A DNA stretch of 50,730 nucleotides from Hyphomicrobiales bacterium (GTDB lineage: Bacteria; Pseudomonadota; Alphaproteobacteria; Rhizobiales; Beijerinckiaceae): the NCBI GenBank assembly GCA_027484605.1, contig JAIXSR010000133.1:1-50730 (forward strand), given 5' to 3'. The notes beneath the pieces were generated by a model. It saw only the letters and a program-made list of their open reading frames with translations. It searched no databases and was not told where the DNA came from. The position numbers were made by a program, and so were the translations under genes. This document shows positions 33,276-42,151 of this stretch, in pieces. Each line of letters starts with the position of its first letter. Position 1 is the first letter of the stretch.

Positions 33276-33412
33276 CCGCTTTTCCTGCCTTGACTGGGCC
33301 GATCTGCGCGCCAGCGCACCTTCACATGCCGGTTTTGCCATATATAGCCACTTAGAGGCATGAAACATTTCTGCCATTGCGACAATAGGTCTGCCCTGCC
33401 ATCGGAGATGAA

Positions 33413-33589
33413 ATGAGCGTGAAACCCAGCGATCCGGAACAGAAGGCGCGACTTGCCGAGGCCCTGCGCGCCAATCTTCAGCGCAGGAAGCAGCAGGTCC
33501 GCCAGCGTCCCGCCTCCGGGGCGGCTCAGCAACCGGCGGCCGCCGAGAAACCGCCACAAAGCCCGGGCACGCCGGACGCCTCACGCTGA
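33413..33589 (+). CDS. Small Arg/Gln-rich conserved hypothetical upstream of murA
   Basis: A 58-residue protein ([20 protein letters not shown], then [12 protein letters not shown]) with a helical, highly basic middle and a Pro/Ala-rich tail. GGAG lies just before ATG 33413. Short proteins of this kind with an LRANLxRRK core are regularly found before murA in alphaproteobacteria. Function unknown; the basic helix could bind nucleic acid. It is 87 bases before murA and probably co-transcribed. Confidence 0.7.
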   Translation: MSVKPSDPEQKARLAEALRANLQRRKQQVRQRPASGAAQQPAAAEKPPQSPGTPDASR

Positions 33590-33676
33590 ACCTGTTTGCC
33601 TTGCCGGCTTCGGCATGGCAAAGCACCGCGCATATCCCGCCGATCCCGATGGAGCGGCCAAAGAGCGAGATCATCC

Positions 33677-34966
33677 ATGGATCGGATCAAGATCATCGGC
33701 GGCAATCCGCTCAAGGGCAATATTCCCATTTCGGGGGCCAAGAATGCCGCGCTGCCGCTGATGATCGCCAGCCTGCTGACCCCGGGCACGCTCGTCCTCG
33801 AGAACGTGCCCCGTCTCTCCGATGTGCGCATGCTCAAGCGGATCCTCGGCAATCAGGGCGTCGATGTGACCGTTGCTGGCAAGCGCATCGGCGAGACCGG
33901 CGAGGATGGCGAGGTGGTCCGCCTGTCCGCCGCCACCATTGTCGATACCGTTGCGCCCTATGAGCTCGTCTCGCAGATGCGGGCGAGTTTCTGGGTGATC
34001 GCGCCGCTGCTGGCCCGCATGGGCGAGGCCAAGGTGTCGCTGCCGGGCGGGTGCGCCATCGGAACCCGGCCGGTCGACCTGCTCCTGATGGCGCTCGAGA
34101 AACTGGGTGCCTCGATCGAGATCGATGCCGGCTATGTCATCGCCCGGGCGCCGAAGGGGCTGGTCGGGGGCGAGATCGACTTTCCGAAGGTCACTGTGGG
34201 CGGCACCCATACCGCCCTGATGGCCGCGGTTCTGGCGCGCGGGACCACCCTGATCCGCAATGCCGCCCGCGAGCCTGAGGTGACGGATCTCGCCGAATGC
34301 CTCGTCAAGATGGGCGCGCGTATCAAGGGGATCGGCACGGCGGAGCTGGAAGTCGAGGGCGTGGCCAATCTGCTCGGTGCCACCCACCGCGTCCTGCCGG
34401 ACCGGATCGAGGCCGGGACCTATGCCTTCGCGGCTGCGATGGCCGGCGGTGATGTGATGCTGGAAGGAATCGCCCCGCATCACCTGCAGGCCGCGCTCGA
34501 CAAGCTCCAACAGGCCGGGGCGGAAATCATCGCGACCAACGAGGGTATCCGCGTCCGCCGGAACGGCCATGGGATCCAGCCGGTCGATGTCACCACCGAG
34601 GCTTTCCCCGGCTTCCCGACCGACCTGCAGGCGCAGTTCATGGCACTCATGACGCGGGCCGACGGGACGTCGCGGATCACCGAGACGATTTTCGAGAACC
34701 GCTTCATGCATGTCCAGGAACTCGCCCGTTTCGGCGCGCGGATCCGGCTGGATGGTGATGTGGCGATTGTCGAAGGCACGCAGACGCTCAAGGGCGCGCC
34801 GGTCATGGCGACCGATCTCCGCGCGTCGGTCAGCCTGGTCATCGCGGCGCTCGCCGCCGAGGGCGAGACGATGATCAACCGCGTCTATCATCTCGATCGC
34901 GGGTTTGAATCCCTCGAGGCCAAGCTCTCGCGCTGCGGCGCGAATGTGGAGCGCATCCGCGCCTGA
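33677..34966 (+). CDS. murA: UDP-N-acetylglucosamine 1-carboxyvinyltransferase
   Basis: First committed step of peptidoglycan synthesis: transfers enolpyruvate from PEP to UDP-GlcNAc. The protein has 429 residues with the EPSP-synthase-like double fold. It starts [20 protein letters not shown] at ATG 33677 and keeps K22-N23 in GAKNAALP and the catalytic, fosfomycin-target Cys126 in [12 protein letters not shown], so it should be fosfomycin-sensitive at the enzyme level. The late motif [12 protein letters not shown] is intact. The open frame extends 27 codons upstream but ATG 33677 gives the family start. Confidence 0.97.
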   Translation: MDRIKIIGGNPLKGNIPISGAKNAALPLMIASLLTPGTLVLENVPRLSDVRMLKRILGNQGVDVTVAGKRIGETGEDGEVVRLSAATIVDTVAPYELVSQMRASFWVIAPLLARMGEAKVSLPGGCAIGTRPVDLLLMALEKLGASIEIDAGYVIARAPKGLVGGEIDFPKVTVGGTHTALMAAVLARGTTLIRNAAREPEVTDLAECLVKMGARIKGIGTAELEVEGVANLLGATHRVLPDRIEAGTYAFAAAMAGGDVMLEGIAPHHLQAALDKLQQAGAEIIATNEGIRVRRNGHGIQPVDVTTEAFPGFPTDLQAQFMALMTRADGTSRITETIFENRFMHVQELARFGARIRLDGDVAIVEGTQTLKGAPVMATDLRASVSLVIAALAAEGETMINRVYHLDRGFESLEAKLSRCGANVERIRA

Positions 34967-34993
34967 CGCGGATGCGCCGGATTGCGGCCTGGC

Positions 34994-35443
34994 TCAGTAG
35001 CGGACGTTGCCCGCCTTGCGACCGAAGCCCGGGATCATGCAATAGCAGCCGGACATGATCGGCACGACGCCCCCGGCCGAGCAATTCCCGCGGGACGTCA
35101 CGCAGACCGAGCCCATGGCCACGCGCCGGCGCGGTGCGGGGTAATAGTCATCTTCCACGTAGCGGCGCGGACCCCGGTAATAGCCATCATCCTGGTAGCG
35201 GGGGCGGGGTGCTCCGGCAAAGGCGCGGACATTGCCGGCCTTGCGCCCGAAACCCGGGATGTTGCAGTAGCAGCCGGCGCCCATCGGGGAGTAACCGGCC
35301 GAGCAATTCCCGCGCGAGGTGACGCAGATCGAGGGACCGCGCTCGTAATACTGGGCCTCGGCATAGCCTGCCATGCCAAGGATCAGAAGAAAGCCGGCAA
35401 TCCACGCATGGAGCCGTGACCGAAGGGAACGGGATTGTGTCAT
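34994..35443 (-). CDS. Exported protein with duplicated four-cysteine motif
   Basis: A 149-residue protein with a signal peptide (cleavage after AEA, residue 30). It contains two near-identical modules, residues ~39-73 and ~113-148, each reading CVTSRGNCSAG, a short spacer, then GCYC, IPGFGRKAGNVR. Each module has four cysteines (C-x6-C-x10/11-C-x-C), and between them is a Tyr/Arg/Pro-rich linker. The mature part is periplasmic or secreted, where such cysteines would form disulfides or bind metal. I do not recognise the family. It converges with murA and is divergent from hisD. SD-like GAGGT precedes ATG 35443. Confidence 0.75.
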   Translation of the reverse strand: MTQSRSLRSRLHAWIAGFLLILGMAGYAEAQYYERGPSICVTSRGNCSAGYSPMGAGCYCNIPGFGRKAGNVRAFAGAPRPRYQDDGYYRGPRRYVEDDYYPAPRRRVAMGSVCVTSRGNCSAGGVVPIMSGCYCMIPGFGRKAGNVRY

Positions 35444-35642
35444 GGATGACCTCGAATGAAAGACAGCAACGCGTATAAACTAGGCGAAACTTCGGACGAA
35501 CGCCAAGCCGGATTCGCGAGCACCCGCTGCGACAGAATGGGGATGTTCTTGTCGCACTGCGATAATGTCGTGTCGAAACCGTTGCAGCGGCGCCGGAGGC
35601 TGGGTAACAACGAGGGGTCGAATTCGAGCGAGGACCCCGGTC

Positions 35643-36980
35643 TTGGAGCATTATTCTTCCCGGTTGGCGGGCGGCGATGTCTCGCCGCGTTGGCGGCTCT
35701 CGACGGCGGATGCCGATTTCGAGCGTCGCTTCGCGGCCATGGCCGGTTCCAAGCGCGAGGTGGCTGCCGATGTCGACAAGATCGTTTCCGGCATCCTCGC
35801 CGATGTGAAGCTGCGGGGCGACAATGCCGTCCGCGATTTCACGATGCGCTTCGACGGGGTCGACCTCCGCAGCACGGGCGTGCGTTTCGCCGAGGCCGAG
35901 ATCGAGGAAGCCGTCCACCAGTGCAAGAACACCCATCTCGATGCGCTGAAGGTCGCCGCGCGCCGGATCCGCGCTTTCCACGAGCGGCAGGTCCCGCGCG
36001 ACGATGTGTTCGAGGACCATCTTGGCGTGAAACTCGGCTGGCGCTGGACGCCGATTGCCGCCGTGGGCCTCTATGTTCCGGGCGGCTCGGCTTCCTATCC
36101 CTCCTCCGTGTTGATGAATGCCATTCCGGCCAAGGTGGCCGGGGTCGATCGCGTGGTCATGGTGGTGCCCACGCCGCGCGGCAATCTCTCGCCTTTGGTG
36201 CTCGCGGCCGCACAATTGGCCGGCGTCGACGAGATCTACCGGATCGGCGGGGCCCAGGCGGTCGCGGCGCTTGCCTATGGCACCGAGACGATCCGGCCCG
36301 TCTCGAAGATCGTCGGCCCCGGCAATGCCTATGTTGCCGCAGCGAAGCGCCAGGTTTTCGGTCAGGTCGGGATCGACATGATCGCCGGCCCCTCCGAGGT
36401 GGTGATCATTGCCGATCGTTCTGCCAATGCCGAATGGATCGCCGCTGATCTGCTCGCCCAGGCCGAGCACGATACCGCGGCCCAGTCGATCCTGATCACC
36501 AACGAGCCGGATCTCGCCGAGGAAGTCGTGGCGGCGGTGAGCGGGCAACTCGCCACGCTGCCGCGCAAGGATATCGCCTCGGCCAGCTGGCGCGATAACG
36601 GAGCGATCATCCTCGTCGAGGACATGATGGATGCCACGCGCATCGCCAATCGCCTGGCGGCCGAGCATCTCGAGATCCACACGCGCGATCCTGAAGGGAT
36701 CGCCCTCCGCATCCGCGAGGCCGGGGCGATCTTCCTCGGCGCCTACACGCCCGAAGCCATCGGCGATTATGTCGGCGGCTCCAACCATGTCCTGCCGACC
36801 GCCCGGTCAGCCCGCTTCGCCTCGGGCCTGGGCGTGCTCGATTTCATGAAGCGTTCTTCCATCCTGCGCTGCGGTCCGGACCAGCTGGCGGTTCTCGGAC
36901 CGACGGCCATCGCGCTCGGGGAGGCCGAGGGCCTTGATGCCCATGCCCGTTCCGTGGCCATCCGGCTGAATCGGCGGTGA
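35643..36980 (+). CDS. hisD: Histidinol dehydrogenase
   Basis: Last two steps of histidine synthesis (histidinol to histidine), zinc- and NAD-dependent. All key segments are present: the NAD/substrate stretch YVPGGSASYPSSVLMNA, zinc-site AQAEHDTAAQS, catalytic Glu-His in NRLAAEHLEIH, and the GGSNHVLPT loop. The start is uncertain: homology begins at RWRLSTADADFERRF; the nearest start is TTG 35643 with GAGGACC upstream (445 residues), while ATG 35565 would add a 26-residue leader unlike the family. A 7-base inverted repeat TGCGACA/TGTCGCA (35528-35534, 35550-35556) lies upstream and may be an operator. It is followed after 3 bases by the UPF0262 gene. Confidence 0.94.
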   Translation: MEHYSSRLAGGDVSPRWRLSTADADFERRFAAMAGSKREVAADVDKIVSGILADVKLRGDNAVRDFTMRFDGVDLRSTGVRFAEAEIEEAVHQCKNTHLDALKVAARRIRAFHERQVPRDDVFEDHLGVKLGWRWTPIAAVGLYVPGGSASYPSSVLMNAIPAKVAGVDRVVMVVPTPRGNLSPLVLAAAQLAGVDEIYRIGGAQAVAALAYGTETIRPVSKIVGPGNAYVAAAKRQVFGQVGIDMIAGPSEVVIIADRSANAEWIAADLLAQAEHDTAAQSILITNEPDLAEEVVAAVSGQLATLPRKDIASASWRDNGAIILVEDMMDATRIANRLAAEHLEIHTRDPEGIALRIREAGAIFLGAYTPEAIGDYVGGSNHVLPTARSARFASGLGVLDFMKRSSILRCGPDQLAVLGPTAIALGEAEGLDAHARSVAIRLNRR

Positions 36981-36983
36981 TCG

Positions 36984-37478
36984 ATGGGCGCTGAAGGTCT
37001 CGAGATGCGGCGTTTGGTGGCGGTCACGCTCGACGAGGCCTCGATCGAACGCGGGACGCCGGACCAGGAGCACGAGCGCGCGATCGCGATCTACGATCTC
37101 GTGGAGGAGAATATCTTCGGGATCCCCGGGGATCGTGGCGGTCCCTACACGCTTTCCCTAGGGCTGGTGGCCAATCGGCTTTCCTTCGACATCCGTCGCG
37201 AGGATGCCAGCCCGGTCATCGTGCATCTGCTGTCCCTCTCGCCCTTCCGCAAGGTCATCAAGGACTATTTCCTGATCTGCGAGAGCTATTACGAGGCGAT
37301 CCGGTCGGCTTCGCCGGAGCGGATCGAGGCGATCGATATGGGCCGGCGGGGTGTCCATGACGAGGGTGCAGGCCTCGTCATCGAGCGGCTGGTTGGCAAG
37401 ATCGAGATCGACCACAAGACGGCGCGACGCCTCTTCACCCTGATCGCCGCCCTTTCCTGGAAAGGGCAGGACCGGTGA
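36984..37478 (+). CDS. UPF0262 family protein
   Basis: Alphaproteobacterial conserved protein of unknown function, 164 residues, with the family segments [36 protein letters not shown] and [17 protein letters not shown]. It has no membrane or signal segment and is presumably cytoplasmic. It sits between hisD and a low-Mr phosphatase, a gene order repeated across Rhizobiales, with a 3-base gap before and a 4-base overlap after. ATG 36984 or 37005 are possible starts. Confidence 0.9.
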   Translation: MGAEGLEMRRLVAVTLDEASIERGTPDQEHERAIAIYDLVEENIFGIPGDRGGPYTLSLGLVANRLSFDIRREDASPVIVHLLSLSPFRKVIKDYFLICESYYEAIRSASPERIEAIDMGRRGVHDEGAGLVIERLVGKIEIDHKTARRLFTLIAALSWKGQDR

Positions 37479-37930
37479 GCGAACCCGTTTCGCCTCCGCT
37501 GCAGGCCGTTCTGTTCGTCTGTTCGATGAACGCTGTCCGATCTCCCATGGCCGAGGGCCTTGCCCGGATGCGCTACGGGCGGACGCTCTATGTGGATTCC
37601 GCCGGGCTCTCGAAAACCGACAGGGATGGCTTCGCGCTGTCCGTGCTCCGCGAGCTCGGAATCGATTTCGAGGGCGATGAGCCGCATACCCTGGACGAGA
37701 TCGATTGCGAGGGCTTTGATCTTGTCGTCGCGTTGTCCTCGGAGGCCCATGCGCGGGCCCGGGAATTGCTGCGTGCCACGTCGGTCGAGCTGATCTACTG
37801 GCCGATCGAGGATGCCACCCAGGTCACGGGCACCCGGGACCAGCGCCTCGAAGCCTATCGCCGCGTCCGCGACATGATCGACCGCCGCATCCGCGATGTG
37901 ATCGGCCCGCGGGTCCGCCGCGCGGGCTGA
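37475..37930 (+). CDS. Low molecular weight protein-tyrosine-phosphatase family protein
   Basis: Small cytoplasmic phosphatase/arsenate-reductase fold, 151 residues. The P-loop is C16-SMNAV-R22-S (CX5RS) in [16 protein letters not shown], right after the first strand as the family requires. The likely general acid is in YWPIEDAT. It begins at GTG 37475, overlapping the UPF0262 stop (GTGA). Substrate not predictable. In many relatives infA and maf follow; here the operon ends and anmK converges one base later. Confidence 0.88.
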   Translation: MSEPVSPPLQAVLFVCSMNAVRSPMAEGLARMRYGRTLYVDSAGLSKTDRDGFALSVLRELGIDFEGDEPHTLDEIDCEGFDLVVALSSEAHARARELLRATSVELIYWPIEDATQVTGTRDQRLEAYRRVRDMIDRRIRDVIGPRVRRAG

Positions 37931-37931
37931 A

Positions 37932-39011
37932 TCACGCCGGCCAGAACTCCCCGCCCGGCATCGGTTCCGGCACGCCCGTCGTGCCCGGCAGGCTGAGGGG
38001 CAGGCCGCGCCGCGAGCGGATCGCGAGATAGGCGAAGCATTCCGCCTCGAGCAGGTCGCCATCCCAACCGGCTGCCTCCACGGGTTCGACCGGAACCCCC
38101 AGCGCTTCGGCAAAGCCCCGCATGAAGACGGAATTGTGCCGGCCACCGCCGGTGACCAGCCATCGCCGCGCCGGTTTCGGCAGATGGCGGATGACGGCCG
38201 CCGTCGCGGCAATGGTGAAGGCCGTCAGCGTCGCGATCTCGTCGGCCGGGGCCAGCGCCCGGGCTGGCCGGGTCAGCCGGTGGAAATCGTTCCGATCGAG
38301 CGATTTCGGCAGCGGCTGGCGGAAGAACGGATGTTCCAGCCAGCCGGCAAGCAGTGCTGCTTCGACGCGCCCCTCGCGCGCCACCGTGCCGTCCCGGTCG
38401 AAGGGTTGGCCGAAATGATGCATCATCGCATCGTCGATGAGCGCCGATGCCGGACCCGTGTCGCAGGCCAGGACCGTTTTGCCATCCAGATAGGTGATGT
38501 TCGCCACCCCGCCGAGATTGAGCACGACCAGCGGGTGTTCCACCCCCGCCGCAAGCGCAGCATGGTAGAGCGGCACCAGCGGTGCGCCCTGCCCGCCGGC
38601 GGCGACATCCGCGTGCCGGAAGCGGTTGACCACCGGCCGGCCGAGCGCGCGGGCCAGCCTCGCGCCATCGCCGAGCTGGCGGGTGAAGCGCCGTTCCGGG
38701 CGGTGGAACACCGTCTGGCCGTGCAGGCCGACAAGATCGACCGCTGCGAGATCCAGCCCGCGCATGCCCAGAACCGCACGGATTGCCCCGGCAAAGGCAT
38801 CGGTCACTTCTGCCTCGAGCGCATCGAGATTGCCGTTTTCGGCCAGGGCGGGATCCGCGATCACCGCCTGCAGCCGGGCCCGCAAGTCGGGCGGGTAGGG
38901 TGCTGCCCCGCCGCCCAGCATCCGAACAACGGAAAGCCCGTCGCTCTCCAGCACGGCCACGTCGATGGCATCCATCGAGGTCCCGCTGATGGCGCCGACG
39001 GCGCGGATCAT
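37932..39011 (-). CDS. anmK: Anhydro-N-acetylmuramic acid kinase
   Basis: Peptidoglycan recycling: converts anhydro-MurNAc and ATP to MurNAc-6-phosphate. The sugar-kinase fold motifs GAISGTSMDAIDVAV, GLHGQTVFHRP, LNLGGVANITYL, DTGPASALIDD and LVTGGGRHN are in order. ATG 39011 (359 residues) is preferred because MIRAVGAISGTSMD matches the family start and AGGTG lies 6 bases before; ATG 39041 adds 10 residues. It is divergent from the deaminase gene. The next pathway enzyme, MurQ, is not in the window. Confidence 0.95.
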   Translation of the reverse strand: MIRAVGAISGTSMDAIDVAVLESDGLSVVRMLGGGAAPYPPDLRARLQAVIADPALAENGNLDALEAEVTDAFAGAIRAVLGMRGLDLAAVDLVGLHGQTVFHRPERRFTRQLGDGARLARALGRPVVNRFRHADVAAGGQGAPLVPLYHAALAAGVEHPLVVLNLGGVANITYLDGKTVLACDTGPASALIDDAMMHHFGQPFDRDGTVAREGRVEAALLAGWLEHPFFRQPLPKSLDRNDFHRLTRPARALAPADEIATLTAFTIAATAAVIRHLPKPARRWLVTGGGRHNSVFMRGFAEALGVPVEPVEAAGWDGDLLEAECFAYLAIRSRRGLPLSLPGTTGVPEPMPGGEFWPA

Positions 39012-39116
39012 TCCAGTCACCTGAATCTCCCGGCGAATCATCCCCCATCAGTATGCTGGACCTTGGCTCGCGAACCAGACATTCTGGCAAGGCGAGTTGC
39101 CGGGGGGCGTTGAACC

Positions 39117-40484
39117 ATGAATCGGATCCTCTTGAAGAATGCGCTGGTCATCGCCACGATGGATGCGCAGCGGCGGGAATTGCCGGGGGGTTTCATCCTC
39201 GTCGAGGGGGGCGAGATCCGGCAGGTGGGTGCGGCGGACGAACCCTTGCCGGAAGCTGGCACGGTGATTGACCTGTCCGGTCATGTCGTGCTGCCCGGCC
39301 TCGTCAATACGCATCACCACATGGTCCAGTCCCTGACCCGGGCGACGCCCGGCGGGCAGGATGCCGAACTCTTCGGCTGGCTGAAGGCGCATTACCCGAT
39401 CTGGGCCCATCTGACGCCGGAAATGATCCATGTCTCCGCGGTCACGGCCATGATCGAGCTGGTGCTCTCGGGCTGCACCACCTCCTCGGACCATCTCTAC
39501 ATCTATCCCAACGGTTCCTGCCTGGATGATGCGATCGAGGGCGCGCGTCGTGTCGGGATCCGCTTCCATGCCGCGCGTGGTGCCATGAGCGTCGGCGAGT
39601 CCAAGGGCGGCCTGCCCCCCGATCATGTCGTGGAGGAGGAGCCTGCGATCCTGCGCGAGATGCAGCGCCTTGTGGAGGAGTATCACGACGGTTCGCGCTT
39701 CGCGATGCTGCGGATCGTCATTGCACCCTGCTCGCCCTTCACCGTCAGCGAGGACCTGATGCGCGAGAGTGCGAAGCTCGCCCGGCATTATGGCGTATCG
39801 CTGCACACGCATCTGGCCGAGAACGACAACGACATTGCCTATTCCCTCGAAGTCTTCGGCAAGGACCCGGCCGACTATGTCGAGAGCCTTGAATGGGTCG
39901 GCCCGGATGTCTGGCATGCCCATTGTGTGAAGCTCGATGACAAGGCGATCCGCCTCTTCGGCCGGACGGGAACCGGCGTTGCCCATTGCCCCTGCTCGAA
40001 CATGCGCCTTGCCTCCGGCATCGCGCCGCTCGGCAGGATGCGCGCTGCCGGCGTTCCGGTCGGTCTAGGGGTCGATGGCTCGGCATCGGCCGATGCCGGC
40101 CACCTTCTGGCAGAGGCAAGGCAGGCCATGCTGCTCCAGCGTGTCGGTTTCGGCCCGGCCGCCATGTCGGCCCGCGATGCGCTCGAACTCGCGACGCTCG
40201 GCGGTGCGCGGGTGCTCGGGCGCGATGATATCGGCGCGCTGGCCCCGGGCATGGCGGCAGATCTGGTCGCCTTCGATGTCACCGGCCTCGACTTTGCCGG
40301 TGCACAGGCCGATCCGGTGGCGGCTCTGGTCTTCTGCACGCCGCCGAAGGTCAGTTACAGCATGATCAATGGCCGGCTCATCGTCCGCAAGGGCGAGATG
40401 CAGACCATCGACCTGCCCAGACAGGTTGAACAGCATAACCGCCTCGCGCATCTGCTCCGGGTCAAGGCCGGGCTGGCCTCATGA
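39117..40484 (+). CDS. Amidohydrolase, 8-oxoguanine deaminase type
   Basis: Zinc amidohydrolase predicted to deaminate 8-oxoguanine (to urate) or a related purine/triazine. The 455-residue protein has metal ligands H66 and H68 in NTHHHMVQ, HTHLAEN, WHAHCVK and the catalytic Asp in GVDGSASAD. The segments DHLYIYPNG and FHAARGAMSVGESKGGLPPD are characteristic of the 8-oxoguanine deaminase subgroup rather than guanine or atrazine enzymes. Its stop overlaps the start of a SulP transporter (ATGA). Subgroup is likely; AtzB-like activity remains possible. Confidence 0.85.
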   Translation: MNRILLKNALVIATMDAQRRELPGGFILVEGGEIRQVGAADEPLPEAGTVIDLSGHVVLPGLVNTHHHMVQSLTRATPGGQDAELFGWLKAHYPIWAHLTPEMIHVSAVTAMIELVLSGCTTSSDHLYIYPNGSCLDDAIEGARRVGIRFHAARGAMSVGESKGGLPPDHVVEEEPAILREMQRLVEEYHDGSRFAMLRIVIAPCSPFTVSEDLMRESAKLARHYGVSLHTHLAENDNDIAYSLEVFGKDPADYVESLEWVGPDVWHAHCVKLDDKAIRLFGRTGTGVAHCPCSNMRLASGIAPLGRMRAAGVPVGLGVDGSASADAGHLLAEARQAMLLQRVGFGPAAMSARDALELATLGGARVLGRDDIGALAPGMAADLVAFDVTGLDFAGAQADPVAALVFCTPPKVSYSMINGRLIVRKGEMQTIDLPRQVEQHNRLAHLLRVKAGLAS

Positions 40485-42151
40485 GCCGCGTCGAGGGGCG
40501 CGAGGCCCCCGCTCTGCCCGGATTGACGCCCAAGCTTCTCACCGTCCTGCGCGAGGGCTACGGCTTCCGGGATTTCCGGGCGGATGCCATTGCCGGGCTG
40601 ACGGTGGCCATCGTCGCGCTGCCGCTCTCCATGGCCATTGCCATTGCCTGTGGCCTCTCGCCCGATCGCGGGCTCTATACCGCCATTGTCGGCGGGTTCC
40701 TGATCTCTGCTCTCGGCGGCAGCCGCTACCAGATCGGCGGCCCTGCCGGCGCCTTCATCGTGCTGATCGCCGGGATCGTGCAGGCCCATGGCTATGACGG
40801 CCTCGTCCTGGCGACGATCATGGCAGGCCTGATGATGATCGCGGTCGGGTTCCTGCGCCTCGGCGGTTACATCCGCTACATCCCGTTCCCGGTCACTGTC
40901 GGGTTCACCGCAGGCATTGCCGTGATCATCTTCGCCAGCCAGATCAAGGAATTGCTGGGTCTGGCCATCGAGAAGGAGCCGGCGGCGCTCCTGCCCAAGC
41001 TCGCCGCCATCTGGTCAAGCCTGCCCAGTGCCAGCGGGCCGACCATGCTGGTTGCCGGACTGTCCGTGCTGATGATCCTTGCCTTCCGGCGCTGGCGGCC
41101 CAGCTGGCCCGGCCTGCTGATCACCGTGGCGGTGGCGGCGCTGCTCGCCTGGCTTCTCGGGCTGGAGATCGGCACGATCGGCAGCCGTTTCGGCGGCGTG
41201 CCCAGCAGCCTGCCCAGCCCGTCCCTGCCGCCGGTTTCGGTCGCCCGCCTTGTCGAGCTTCTCCCTGCCGCCCTCGCTATCGCCCTGCTGGGCTCCATCG
41301 AATCCCTTCTGAGCGCGGTCGTGGCGGACGGGATGAGTGGCGGCCGGCATCGCTCCGATATGGAGCTGATCGCGCAGGGCGTGGCGAACATCGCTTCCGT
41401 CCTGTTCGGCGGCGTGCCGGTGACCGGCACCATCGCCCGGACGGCCACGAATGTCCGCGCCGGTGCGCGGGGCCCGGTCTCGGGCATGCTTCATGCGATC
41501 TACCTGCTGGCCTTCATGGTCGTCGCCGCGCCGCTGGCGTCCTTTATCCCGCTGGCAGCGCTCGGCGCCGTCCTCGCCGTCGTGGCATGGAACATGGCGG
41601 AGAAACATGAATTCGCGGCCCTGCTGCGGACATCGCGCGCCGATGCCGTGATCCTGCTGGCCACCTTCATCCTGACCATCCTCGTCGATCTGACCATCGC
41701 CATCGGTGTCGGGGTGGTGCTCGGTGCCTTCGTCTTCATGCATCGCATGGCGACGTCGGTCGAGATTGCCGGCCTGGCCCCGCCGGCAGGGAAAGCGGGG
41801 GACGACCGGAATGATCCGGATTTCCCGGAAGGCGACGTGCTGGTCTACCGGCTGACGGGGGCCTTCTTCTTCGCGGCGGCCGGCAATGTCGCGGTCATTC
41901 TCGAACGCCTGCCGATTCCGCCTCGCGCCTTCATCTTCGATTTCCGGGACGTGCCGCTGGCGGATAGCAGCGCCGCCAAGAGCCTCGAGCGATTTTCCCA
42001 CCGGCTCCACAAGGCCGGGGCTGTCTTCGTGATCGCCGGCGCCAACATGCAGGTCCGGCAGGTTTTCCAGCGGGCAGGCCTGCGCGAACCGCTCGTCCAT
42101 TATGCGGAAGATCTCGGTGCGGCGCGCGAGATGATCCGCCCCGGATCCTAG
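40481..42151 (+). CDS. SulP-family anion transporter with STAS domain
   Basis: Inner-membrane transporter of 556 residues with the UraA-like 14-helix fold (about 35-425) and a cytoplasmic STAS domain (about 445-553, DFRDVPLADSSAAKSLERF, with Ser at the usual phosphorylation site). Motifs include ALPLSMAIAIACGLSPDRGL and GGSRYQIGGPAGAF. It is annotated generally as a sulfate or bicarbonate transporter, but it is translationally coupled to a purine-type deaminase, so a purine or urate-like anion is worth considering (inference). Its last four bases overlap the stop of the convergent selO. Confidence 0.9.
   Translation: MSRVEGREAPALPGLTPKLLTVLREGYGFRDFRADAIAGLTVAIVALPLSMAIAIACGLSPDRGLYTAIVGGFLISALGGSRYQIGGPAGAFIVLIAGIVQAHGYDGLVLATIMAGLMMIAVGFLRLGGYIRYIPFPVTVGFTAGIAVIIFASQIKELLGLAIEKEPAALLPKLAAIWSSLPSASGPTMLVAGLSVLMILAFRRWRPSWPGLLITVAVAALLAWLLGLEIGTIGSRFGGVPSSLPSPSLPPVSVARLVELLPAALAIALLGSIESLLSAVVADGMSGGRHRSDMELIAQGVANIASVLFGGVPVTGTIARTATNVRAGARGPVSGMLHAIYLLAFMVVAAPLASFIPLAALGAVLAVVAWNMAEKHEFAALLRTSRADAVILLATFILTILVDLTIAIGVGVVLGAFVFMHRMATSVEIAGLAPPAGKAGDDRNDPDFPEGDVLVYRLTGAFFFAAAGNVAVILERLPIPPRAFIFDFRDVPLADSSAAKSLERFSHRLHKAGAVFVIAGANMQVRQVFQRAGLREPLVHYAEDLGAAREMIRPGS

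Noticed and set aside
35456..36448. 330-codon frame overlapping hisD on the same strand
   Set aside because: Out of frame with hisD, which has all catalytic motifs; Arg-rich composition typical of a frame shadow.
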